Source: Dirofilaria immitis
Taxonomy: Eukaryota; Nematoda; Chromadorea; Rhabditida; Onchocercidae
DNA: 64,000 nt
Assembly (NCBI GenBank): GCA_024305405.1
Contig: JAKNDB010000068.1
Coordinates: forward strand, 7,865,501 to 7,929,500
Direction: 5' to 3'
The notes beneath the pieces are model-generated. The model was given only the letters and a program-made list of their open reading frames with translations. It did no database searches and was not told the DNA's origin. How positions within the stretch are numbered: the first letter of the stretch is position 1; every line of letters begins with the position of its first letter. The position numbers and the translations under genes were made by a program. This document shows, piece by piece, positions 48,051 to 59,700 of this stretch.

Positions 48051-49153
48051 ATCCCAATGAATCAATTAGAAATACTTAGATGTCCCACTATCGTTATTAC
48101 CATGATTACACCATAATAATCTCTCCTCTAAAATTGCTAATTTACACGAGAAATTTTAGACGGCTGTTTGAATATGAACTATAAACAAATATTCGAATAC
48201 TTTCAAAAGTGAAATGCTGGAATTGGAAAAGAACAAAAATGTTTATTTTACTCTTTTTATTAGAGTCTTCTAAAAAGTCTTCCAATAACTCAATAAAAAC
48301 AAGTAGTTTACTTGCTGTTAAAATTAAATTTATACTGAAGATTCCTTGCATAATCTAAAACTTGACTTTACGATAAGAAATTCTTATACCTTGTATTACC
48401 TATTAATCCATATCTTCTAATATTCAGTTACAAAAGCTTCTTTTTAGTGACAGAAGAACGAGATAAATAAGACACAAGACTTATACAACACAACTGAAAT
48501 GCTGAAAATACATGCTCTGACATTTCGGAATTCATCAGTACTAATCGACAAAGTTGTTTTTGAAATTTAACTTCGATCATTTGTAAAAGAGACACTGTCA
48601 ACAATGACGAAAATTCGTCCGATAATTGAAAACAAAAACCATAACAAGAAAACATAACAAGTTTTTTTCTTTTTTATGTATACTATTAAACGCTTTACAA
48701 ATAACAAAATGAAAAAAAAATTTTTCAAAAATTCAACTGTATGAATTTTCATATAACCTAATCCATCACTACTGCTTAAGCAATAAATTAATGTGGATAG
48801 AGAAACATAATATATTCAAAAAAATAAAATAGGTAAAGCAGAGTTGTAAAATGTAGTTTCCGTCAACAGCAACTTCTCGCTACTTGATTTAAAATACTAA
48901 ACAGCTAATTTAAAAAGTCAAATTTAGATTAAAAAAGAATCTGATAAGCAAACAAAAAAGATATTTGGAATTATTTCAATGCAAAGTTTTACGAAAGATA
49001 TAATATCTGATAAAAACATGTTTGCCTTTGTTTAATTTCAATTCTTTTATAAACACTAAGCACCAAAATATTCATGTAGTTCTTTCATTCATCGAACAAA
49101 TGAATAATTATCGCAGCAACGTAGCATCTTCAGAATTTTCTTGTTCCACCCTC

Positions 49154-51383
49154 CTATATGTATTTTTTCAATTTTGAAGCAGCTTCTAAAATAGGTGCCA
49201 AGTCGAAAACTTTTTTCCCATAGATAACTTTTCCAAATTTTCTGCTGTTTCTTTCATCAATGAATCAGCCTAAAAAGTCTAATTTTCTTTTAAACGCAAA
49301 AAATTATTCAAAAAATATGGGTGCAAATACTACTGAATTTTTGAAAATTCCTGTTAATATTAACATATTAATCAAAAATTAAAAGAAAAAGAAGTTAACG
49401 CCCAAAATTTTACAAGTTTGCGACTCTTGAAACAATTCCAAGGCGTTTAAATTTTCAAATGCAAATGATGTTAATGAAACAATAAGGGTCCATCCTTAAT
49501 AAAGAGGAGAATAAACCTTTTCTTTTAGCAATTTGTCATATAATGGGCGATAAACTTCGAAATACTGCTTGACACAATTTTGCGCTAATTTCAAAAAGTC
49601 ATCGATTCCTTCACCAGTCAACGAAGAAACTGAAATAATACGGAAAACTATTTTCAAATTAATTAAAAACTTTTCCTTTTAATAATTTTTTCTGGTAAAA
49701 TTTCGAGTCTTTTTCTCTTGAAAGAAAAAGATGCTGCCTTCATATGATGAACTGATAGCCCTTCAGAGTTTTTCTGATAACTGTCAAAATATTCGCCCTA
49801 TTAATTACGTCATAAAAGAGGTGAGAGATGCTCTTAAATAAACCACGTTTTTAATATATTTATTGCATTTTTTGAAACTATGAGCCCATGAGCCAAACTT
49901 AACATCTCAAAGTTCCTTGCATATTTGAGAATCGACAAACCTGAGACGGTGACCAGATTCTGATAGAACTGATCAAGTACAAGACTTATAGATCTGGTTA
50001 AATCATTCATATATGAAGTAGAATTTTGATCCAGTGCTTCTTGAAAACTTTCGAAATCATTCATCCATCTCGTTGCAAATGTTGGCTTTATTATATCTGC
50101 CTGAAATTTGCTTTATACCACGATACCTAATTCTTATGGCAGCGATTAGAATGCAGCAAGTCTAGAATAAAACTGCTGACTTATCTGCTGTTTAACACTT
50201 TATCAAAATAATACAAGATACATTCTTATAGCAGTCCAACAGTTGTTGCCATTATAAATTATATCCTGTAATAATTCTCTCGAAAAACTGATTATTCAAT
50301 AGCAAGGCATAACCGATTGCAGTACTCCTTCAAAAGCAATTATGATATAAAATAACCTTGTTTAAAACAACAATAAATGGTAGTTTTGTGCGATATAGAA
50401 TAGAGCACGCATAAAGCATGTTCGACATGAATGTTGTTGGATTTGCAGCGCGTACCGAATCAACAATAAATGCTATCAATGTTGGAAATGAAGAGGCTAA
50501 TGAATCAGTAATAATCGATCCAGAAGCCGACCATGTAAAGCTTCGATTTGACCGGGCGTATCCAATAAGCAATAAGAACACTGTTCTGACCGCGATTTTA
50601 TGAAGCTTACTACCTGAAAAACATAAGATTTTCTATTTTCATTCATTTCAACAGTAACAGCAAAGAGTTAAAAAATGAAGTGATGAGCTGAGTTCTAGAA
50701 GAGCAAAATGATAAGCAAATAATGAATTATTATAATCAAAATAATAAAAATTGAGATAGTTCTATATTTGACTATAGTATCGCTTCAGTTTTTTTATTTT
50801 CAGAAACCGATTCTGAAAGTCCTAGACATAAGTCATCGAGAATGAAGATGAGAAATAATTACTACATCTTAAATTGAAAAAAAAACAAACTTGATTAAAT
50901 TTAGTACACATAAGGTTTAGACAAGTCATTATAGCACCATTCGGACCCAAACGATATTCTTTCATCACCTGCTTGTATTTCACCGTATCTCGAATATCAA
51001 TATTTACAGCATATGGAATTGTCGCAACTGCCGGATCCAAATTCACCAAATATGGTGCAATATTTTGCTGATGCAAACAAGCTGCTACACGCTCAAATTT
51101 TTAAAAAATCAACTTATTTTACACGATATGTCCGTACTCAAAAATTACAGACCTATCAACAATTCATTCTTTCACATATAAACTATGAATAGGTCAATAA
51201 CGCAAGACTATTATACACGGATATAAAGAGCAAGAAAGTCAGTGAAAATTTTTAATAAAAAGAAGAAACCTGAACAAAAGCACTCTTGCCGGATCCTGCC
51301 ATTCCCAAAACGATAATTGTAGTAGTGTTGCCACTAAAAACAGCAACTGACGATGAGGATTCAGATGTATTCATTTCTTCCAT
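49154..51383 (-). CDS. gpn-1: GPN-loop GTPase GPN1
   Basis: GPN1 helps assemble RNA polymerase II and bring it into the nucleus. Exons are 51383-51270, 51091-50891, 50613-50357, 50100-49941, 49629-49517 and 49269-49154, about 320 residues. The motifs are in order: P-loop [37 protein letters not shown], the Gly-Pro-Asn loop of [49 protein letters not shown] and VLNK. Two single bases are missing. One lies in the A run at 50537-50539 (+ strand), splitting GQIEA from TWSASGS. The other lies in the T run at 49211-49216, splitting MGKK from VFDLAPIL. The acidic C-terminal tail of human GPN1 is absent, so the protein is shorter. TTTCAG ends one base before the ATG, suggesting trans-splicing. Confidence 0.95.
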
Positions 51384-52129
51384 TCTGAAAGTGATTATAG
51401 ATTTTAACGTTCTTTAAGTAAGAGAGAAGCTAAAAGAATCAGAAATTTTATTTTCTGTCACATATCAAATTCATACTTTCCATTAAAGAAGAAAGAAACG
51501 TTAGACACATTCTCCCTTCCCCTAAAACAACGCTTTAGAAATGAATGAAAATGATGTAACACATGAAAACAAAATAAATAAGAGAGTGAAATTCCTTTAA
51601 CAATAACGAATTAAGAATATTCAAATCCATAAAAATACCTTCAATTATTTAATTGACAAAACTTCTCCAAGTTGGTAAACTACTTCCACAACTCATCAGA
51701 ATATTTCGAATCCAACTACTCATTACTTAACTAACCAACTAATAACTAGTCACTCACTACGCAGGCAAACCCTGAATTATTCCACGGTACACCCAACAAA
51801 TCACGTCTTTCTATCATCTCTGTATATTCCAATAATGTCTTACATTAATGTCACTGTCTAACTCTCTTTGAGTTAATAGTATTTTTATTAAGCGAAATTT
51901 GATGTTTAAATTTGTCATGAAATTCAGGCTTGTTTGAAGGAAGAAGTCGGATGCTGCTGAGGTTAAAGTTCTACCGAGAATTTAAAGGATGGGTCATGGG
52001 AGAGATTATGGGATAAAGAAAAAAATTAGAGGATTCCAGATGCATTTGCATGTTTTGTAAAAAAATATATGCAAATAACAATGTTTAAGGTCTTCCGTAA
52101 AGGTATGTGCTATCTATAATCCGTTTGAC
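51384..52129. promoter_or_regulatory. Shared divergent upstream region of GPN1 and the BRC-RPA1 gene
   Basis: These 746 bases separate the start codons of GPN1 (-) and the BRC-RPA1 gene (+), so both promoters must lie here unless a first exon has been missed. No TATA-like or repeated element stands out. A possible tiny upstream exon of the + gene (ATG at 52081, donor GTATGT at 52103) was considered, but it does not join in phase. Confidence 0.45.
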
Positions 52130-55100
52130 ATGAGTGTCGGATTTGTAACAGCTTCGGGGAAAGATGTAATGGTAAGCGAAAAGGCACTTCAGAAGGCACG
52201 ACATCTCTTCGAACTACTCGATAGCGACGAGAATTTAGTTCAAGTCAGCACTGGAAACATTGACAATACTCGTTGTAACAACGCGGGAAATGAGTAAGAA
52301 AACATTAACACTTATAAATTAGTTTTCATGTAGTATTTGAGAGATAGTGCAATGATGGTATCGTTGCTAATAAAAAATTGCCAGCGCCGATTCTTAAAAC
52401 ATTCAAGGAATGAAATACTCCGCAGCAGATGCATTATTTATTAAATGATTTGCACATCTTTGATAGATTTCCACTTGAATTGCTGTATAAAATGTTGATC
52501 TCAACAATTTCAGTGATTCACTATCATTTAATTCCTTCTTCAATACAGCACCACGAAATTCGAAGCGAATCTCATCAACATTCAAATCTCCTGTGGTCAA
52601 GAATCCACGTCTTGACAACGGTCGGAAATAGTTAGCTAATCTATCAACTTATTTTGCTAAGTTATGTGAGTAATTTCTCTTATACGTATTGGATGATAAA
52701 TTTCTTTGGTTAGTATAAAATTTCTGGATGGTGAGAAAGCAATTATTTGCAATTTAATGCATTTCGTCTTGTTTTAAAATATATTCATAAAACAGAACGT
52801 CCATATTTCATATTTATTTTTATATTTTTTTAGTTAGTTGTAACAGTAGTTTCAATTCCCCAACCAAAAAAATTGCAATAACATCTGAGCAACCGACTCA
52901 TACCACGAGAAAAAGTAAGTACAGTCAAAATATGTGACAATGAATGATACAGTTGTGGAAGCGAATATCTCATTTCATTATTTGTTGCATCGAAAAATTT
53001 TTCCAAATCTTTATGGGATTAAATCTTTTAGTAGGGAACTGCAGTTAATGGAAACCAGATGAATGCAAGCTTATAAATAATAATGAGATCTTTTAAAAAT
53101 TTTGGTTTAGATTCTCTCTGCGGCAAAATTGGAAATATTACTCCGATCAAATTATTAACACCATATTGTAAGAACTGGCGATTATGTATCAAAGTAACTT
53201 CTGTTGATGAGGCAAGTGTTTTGTCGCTAAGTTATTGCTGTTTTGCTCAGCTCTACTTATTTTTCAAAGTGGAATTTTAAATTTTCCTTGTCTCTATTTT
53301 CAGATAAGATATGTTCGAGGTCAGCAGATATTCTCATTTCTAGCAGTGGATGATGGTGGCGTTGAAATTCGTATTTCTGCTTTTGGTGACATTGCATGCA
53401 GAACGGCTGATCTGATTTGTCTGGAACAGGTAAGTTTGCCGCGAATTTTATGAATTTCAAATATTCGAATTCTTTTGAAATGATAATTTATAAATATGAT
53501 TAAAGATGTACTACATTACTCGTGCATCGGTGAAAATGGCTAGTAGAAAGTATAGCCGTAATCAGTACGATATGGAAATTATTCTTCAAACGAATAGTGA
53601 GGTAATATTCTGTAATACACATATTTATATAAGCCTTATAAAGAAGAATATTATTACTTATTATTTATCTCTTTCATGCTATTTAGGATAACAAAGCGCT
53701 AAATTTTTTTCTTAGAAAAATAACAACAATGTTTACTAAAATAAAGATTTTTCCAGATCACGGAATGCACGGATCGGCCTCTCATTTCATCGCCGAAAGT
53801 AAATTTTGAATTTGTACGCATTCACAATTTGCAAAATTTTATCGATACAGAAATAGGTTTGTGGTGGTTAAACTACTATGTTAATTCGATTATCAGACAA
53901 CTCCTTTTCTTTGATCGTATTTCATTATGTCTCAGACCTACCAATAAAGCTGATAAATGAAGCGGTGTTTGTTGTAGAAATAATTAATTACCATTTTAAA
54001 GAATGTAAGGTTTTGATGCATGAAATCTTGACATGGAGATCCGTTTTTTGAACAAAAAGATTAAGCATTGTAATTGAAGATGTATTGGGAATTGTGATCA
54101 ATATTGGTGAAATGAAGCAGCTGAAATCAAAAATTGGAGAAGAATTGCAAAAACGAGAAATACAGATCGTTGATGACAGCAGCTATTATGTTCCTGTAAC
54201 TCTTTGGGGACAGAAAGCAAAAATATTCCCGAAGGAATATTATCAACATGTGCTGGCTGTTAAAGGACTGCTCGTTCGTTGTTTCCAAGGTTATAGCTTA
54301 ATTTGAAAAAGTGATCATTATGTAAATCATTCATTTAGTAAGCTTTGCTCTAAGTTTGATAGTAAACGATGAAATTCAAATTGCGTAAAAGTCAATTTTA
54401 CTCAATTTATTTAGAAACAATATCTCTGGTTTCAATGGCTTCTAGTAAATTATTACACGATCCACATTTTCCGGAAGCTGACGCTCTTCGATTTTGGTAT
54501 AGCGAAAATAAAGACAAAACTTTCAAACCTGTATCAGTAAATCAAACTTTATCATGTAAGACCATTCGTAATTTGTTGTGAAAGTTTCAAATAATGAATC
54601 ATTTAAAAACAGCTGTTATTCCTTTTCCATATCTTCAAATCTTATTGCTCACTAATTTCCTCAATCCTAAATTTTATTAAAACTTAAAGAGAAGATTTTT
54701 GAATGCAACGAAGATAAAACTTATCTGTGATTATTTTTCTGCACAATTTGATTTTTTTAGTTCACGAGCACAAATGGATCAAACAGCTAAAATCCTCGTT
54801 AAATGGTCACTTTTTCAACTTGACTGCAATGATTTCTTCTATTTTTACAGAAAATGCTGTCTATAAGGTGCTTTTTTCGGAAACTGCATTAATCTTTCTT
54901 AGTTCATTTTAGTTATATGTCTTATGGTCTGGTGTTTATTTTGAGCCATAGAATTTATTCAGGGTTGCTTAACTTGTAAGAAAAAGTTATTGGTCGAAAA
55001 GGATGGTGACCTGCACATATGTTCAAAATGTGGTATTTGCAATGAATATAAGTATTATTATACTTTACATGTAAGCACTGAGTTTAAATTAGAAGATTCT

Positions 55101-55752
55101 AATGCAATTTCGCTCGAAGGTAATCAAAATCATAAATTTTAATGGATGTCCACTATTTCCAAACCGTTACTTTTATATTCTTTTTAATTTGATTGCACTT
55201 ATTTTGATCTGATGGCCATAGTTAGTTCTAATGCTCAATAAGGTTGGAAATGTTATTTGATTCCTTCCCACGGCATTGTTTTAAATTTTTCAGAAGTTAG
55301 ATAAAAGAAAACAATTTTTTCCTTTAGTACAAATCATCCTTAATTTTTAAACTATTGACATCTTTTGCCAGGAGATAGAAATCGTTATATAAAGATTTCA
55401 TTAATTTTTTTTCAGATGGAATTATTTGATTTTACGGGAATTATTCATGTGACTGCATTTGATGAATGCGCACAGAAATTGATTGGGGAACAAGCGGATG
55501 AAGTTGCTAAATTCCTAAAATTTGACAGTGAACGGTATCAATCGTTTTTAAAAATGTGCTTTTCAAATCATACGTGTTTCGACTCAGTGCACAAAAAGAA
55601 GAAATATTGATTATTCAAAGACTCCTGCTAAAACAGAGCAAATTTATTTTTGGTCGATGAAAGATTTCAAACCCATGCCTTTCGATAACTATTGTTCATT
55701 TTTAAAGAATGCCATTGAACTTGCTAGTGCTGAAATATCTGTAGGAAAGTGA
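52130..55752 (+). CDS. BRC-repeat / RPA1 fusion protein
   Basis: Eleven exons (52130-52293, 52838-52914, 53111-53211, 53304-53429, 53506-53601, 53757-53856, 54080-54289, 54415-54555, 54761-54867, 54963-55070, 55416-55752) join in phase into about 522 residues. Residues 3-32 form a BRC motif of the BRCA2 type, GFVTASGKDVMVSEKALQKA then RHLFELL, with both the F-x-x-A and LF RAD51-contact elements. A Ser/Thr/Lys-rich linker follows (exon 2). Residues about 84-522 match the DNA-binding core of RPA1: DBD-A (PIKLLTPYCKNWRLCIKVTS, FSFLAVDDGGVEIRISAFGD), DBD-B (GIVINIGEMKQL, VPVTLWGQKA, HFPEADALRFW), then DBD-C with the zinc ribbon CLTCKK...CSKCG. Core length equals that of human RPA1 from DBD-A onward, but RPA70N is missing. 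Intron 3 uses a GC donor. Two bases appear missing at 55560-55563 and about 55607. A role loading RAD51 on RPA-type DNA is inference. Confidence 0.88.
52403..52642 (-). other. Open - strand frame nested in intron 1 of the BRC-RPA1 gene
   Basis: A - strand frame reads LANYFRPLSRRGFLTTGDLN, VDEIRFEFRGAVLKKELNDS and VEIYQRCANHLINNASAAEY before a stop at 52403. It has no ATG; an acceptor-like AG near 52643 would make it a last exon. The amino acid balance looks like real protein and contrasts with the intron around it, but I know no match and found no partner exon. Confidence 0.35.
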
Positions 55753-56710
55753 TTTTTTTACTATAGCATGTGTAAAATGTCACAATTTATACAAAAGCTT
55801 TCCACTAGAAATTTTTAAGAGGAAAACAATATGTTAAAGTTTATACTGATATGTAACGAAAAGCAAAACTTTCTGCAGCAATTCGAAACTTTAATTCAGT
55901 CTTATGCTCCATCTCCGATTAATCATGAGTATGACATCTGAATTTTTTTTTCTAGAGCTTTAAAGAAACAAAATGCATATCAAACTTCAATTAAAAATAA
56001 ATGTATAATTTGATTTTGTACAAATTAAAAGAAAAAAACAAAACCATTGCATGATATTGATTTTATATATATTGAGAAAAAGTAGTTTCCTTTACTTGTA
56101 TTTCTGACACGATGTAAATGGAAAGAGTGATTGTCTTACATAATTATTTATACTTCACTAAAAGAAAAACAGAAACAAAACTGTTTCTTGTTATATATAT
56201 CAAATCATTTAAAAAAAAAAAAAAAAAAAACGTTTTTTTAAAGCAACACCATTGTTTTTCTTTCTGAAATTTTTTTTTTTGACAATTAAATGACATTGGG
56301 AATCAAAACATAACTTCGAATTTCTATTTATTACTATTTGAATCTAGTCTTAATCTATCATAAATTTGTTGACGTTATCATTGAAGATATGCTTTCCACT
56401 GTGTTTCCTATGCGAATACAAGATGATAACCTATCAATAGGAATTCGGAGTTATGTTTAGATTCCCTATATCATTTAGAATGATATGAAGGAATATTTTA
56501 AAAGAATTTCTGTTTATGGAACCTTATGTTCACGTAGTTTTTCATGAAATCGCATCTGCAGAGATCAACAGAATGACTGCTAATAAGGACTGTGGTGAGC
56601 TATTTATAGTGGCTAATTTTATTTCTTATTTCTTAAATTAAGCCCAATGACAGCATATCGAAGATCTTCAAAGATAACTGCCAAGTAAGGATGAGAATGA
56701 TATAAGTTAT
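55753..56710. other. Convergent 3' region
   Basis: Between the stops of the BRC-RPA1 gene (+) and the GalNAc-transferase (-). It contains long A runs near 56209-56230 and T runs near 56269-56280. No gene is supported here. Both 3' UTRs should lie within it. Confidence 0.5.
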
Positions 56711-59700
56711 TTAGTTTGATGTGTTAACCCGAAATTCCCACTCGCTTGCGACTGAGCAAAAACGATTTTTGGTCGCACTAGATGGCTCTTTTTCACTGTG
56801 TACGCACTGACCAACTGCTGCATTGTAGATTTTACGTCCCTGAAATGTTTATAACATTGTTCTAAGAACTCCGAGTTTAAGTATTTATTTTGTGCATGTT
56901 TCGGGATTTTTTTCCCAGCTTTCTATTTAAAACAGCAAAATTTTAATTTATAGCTCACCATAAGAGACCATTCTTGGTGAGCACCTTGTAAATGGCATTT
57001 TAAAATGCGCGGCCCCTAAAAATTTCGTAATTATCAAACAGTTGGTAATTTTGCGTCTTCGCTTTGCTAATTCATGTCACAATCTAATCTAATACATTAC
57101 TCTAACCAGAAAAAGACAAGAATGAAGTTACTATTTTTTTTTGAAGTATTTAGACAAAAAGTAATTGTTTTTTAAAATGTTCTCAAAAGGTTGTTATGTA
57201 TATTTCACATCGTCCTTTGAAAAGAAATAAAGTACAAAATGAATAGTTTTTGGATCAAAAGGAAAAGATATTCAATAATATAAGGAAACTGAGAAGGATG
57301 CCACCTTCAAGGAATCGAGACATAGCGTTGCCGAACCCATGGGTCGAAGTTCGCCAGATTTTGTCCAGCGCCAACTTTGATGACGATCTCCTTTGCGACA
57401 ATACTCTACAACAACGCTATTCCCCCTCGACAAACGTCCATTCGTGGACTGAGCTGTGAGGCACAAGCTTGTGTTATATAAGATTATCTAAACAAATTTG
57501 ATTTAAAATTTCCAAAATTTTAATTCATCTTCTACATGAGGAAATTAATAAGTTAATGGCAATTTTAAAATTTTCAATTTCTCTAAATTCCGAAAATACT
57601 ACTTGAATAGTAAAGTGCAGTATTATGACTTCTTAATACGGCATTTGCAAAGAATGTCTTCATTAATCAAAAAACAAAAGTGAGGGCTCGAAGACTATCA
57701 AGTACCGCCATAATCGGCTGTAAATGGCATTAACTAATCATCCATAGGCGGTAAATCAGTTGTACCTCAATTTTCATTACAGATCATGACTATTTTTCAC
57801 TGGAACCATCCTGGAGATGAATTTTATTTTTTTTGAACCGATACTCTCAGAAATATTCTTGTAATTTCTGAAAAAAAATTATGATCTTTATCAGTGCTTG
57901 GATCTCACTTGATATCTCTCGATATTTCTATTTCGTAACATATCAGATTCCTTTAGATCGATCACTGTTGGATGATTGTTTGGCAGTAGTTCTGGATAAA
58001 TGTTTTGGAGATACCATAAAAACGGTTTACAGCGTAGTTTCTCACGTAATGCCTTCATTTCTCCTATATCACCTATATCGATTCCTTGCAGATTTGGCCT
58101 GATTGCATAAAATTGGTCCTTAAAAATTATTCTTCAAGTTTGCAAATATTATATTTTTTTATTCAGTGAGAAATAATGAGGAATAAGAGCCAACTTTAGT
58201 AGTAGAATTTAACGATATCATAAATTTAACAATGATATAAACAAAATTGTCTTTATTTTGTATTCATTTATAAAAATTGTCTGGGTTCAGAGCATCCTTA
58301 TGCTATAGATCTTGTTACCTATAAAAGAAAAACACATTTTAAAAGAGACAAACATATACCTGATCATTACCTATTTCCATATAATCATAAATAAATAGTG
58401 ACCAAATTACTATTTAACATTGCTTCTTTACAAATAAATAAAACATTAAATCCATGCAAAATGTTGACTCTTATGTCAGTTTAGTATTGAATTCGTTAGA
58501 AAATGAATAGATACAATATATTCATCCAGCCAAATGTTTGCAATACGAGCTGCATTTCGGCCCATTGAATCAATTCCAAATCCATACGGTCGCCGTTGAC
58601 GAAATATGTGACCAACTCTGCTACATGGAATAATTTCCAAGCGGCCGCCACACATCCAAATCTATAAGTAATTATTTCGAAAACATCTAATGAAACTCGA
58701 ATTAATCAAAATAATTGTTATTATGTTCTGAGATTCAACACAAATGAGTCATGAGAAATTGATAAACTACTCACACAATATAGTACTTTTATTCATCAAA
58801 ATACTAGTTTCCACGAAACTTCTACAGTCACCATTTATTTCCAGTCATATATGTAAATGGAGTCAGAGATTTCTGAAGTTCAGTTTAATGAATATTCTGG
58901 TTGGTATTGTAGAACAATTTTCACCCTTAAAGAGATTTCTACATTTTCTGCTCCCCAAATTTCCATTCCGCGATCATACTGTCCGAGCCAATCGAAATAT
59001 TTTTTGTCAATGGCAAATAAACCACCAGCCATCGTTGGTGATTTCAACGGGCGTATATATTGTTTAGTTTCATTGAAATACGATGGTGAGAAATAATCCC
59101 ATTTGAATGCTAATGACCAAGACATGCCACCTTTGCATATTGGCGATTCAATATATTTCAAAGTGTCTGCATCAATGATATCAATAATCGGACAGACAAC
59201 TCTAAAATACTGCAAAAAAGTTTTTATTTTTAATTTTTGAAGTCTTATATCCTTTTCTAATTCCATATTGCAAGTCTAATCCAAGATTTCTTATATTATC
59301 CATGTGAAAACGATTAAGTATACTCATAAAAACATAATATTAATGTCTTCAAAACTTCAACTTAGCTGCAGATATACACTTTCATTCAAGCTAACAAAGA
59401 TAGGAAGAGCGATTATTGTATGGTCAAATAATATGGTTTCTTCAGCTTAATTATTCACTTATTAAAGTGACAATATATTTAGCCCTCGCGAAGAGATGAA
59501 GCATGAAAATGCGGAAATTTTAGTGGTGTGGAAAAGTAGTAAATCGATCAAATAATATATTCAATCTTGATTTATCATAACTTCTAAAAACTAACGTATG
59601 CCTATCAGCAACGATTCGATCCAACAAGGGTTCGAGCCATTGTTCATTCACCTCGCAATGACTATCCAGAAATACCAGCACCTCACCTGTAGCATGCTTT

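Larger units (their letters stand above)
44093..49153. other. Gene-poor 5-kb region upstream of NIPA
   Basis: Most of this stretch is AT-rich with no supported exon. It holds a perfect hairpin (44318-44356), a weakly coding-like + strand segment (47646-48050) and a - strand frame at 48655-48428. The last is ATG-initiated, about 75 residues, and contains LLQMIEVKFQKQLCRLV; it lies 0.5 kb downstream of GPN1 and I do not recognise it. A + strand frame at 45399-45743 lacks an ATG start and looks like chance. The NIPA promoter should lie just above 44092. Confidence 0.45.

Noticed and set aside
52081..52103. Possible tiny upstream exon (MFKVFRK) before the BRC exon
   Set aside because: Its GTATGT donor leaves one base over, and no acceptor joins it in phase to the BRC motif.
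57250..57459. + strand frame with good composition (contains [15 protein letters not shown]), considered as a separate small gene
   Set aside because: It is the reverse of the GALNT lectin exon 57467-57305, which has clear ricin-type CLTAQ, QSWRW and CLD motifs and correct splice phases.
57881..58102. + strand frame with [20 protein letters not shown], considered as an exon
   Set aside because: The - strand of the same segment encodes IDIGDIG...[17 protein letters not shown], a typical GalNAc-transferase block that joins in phase.
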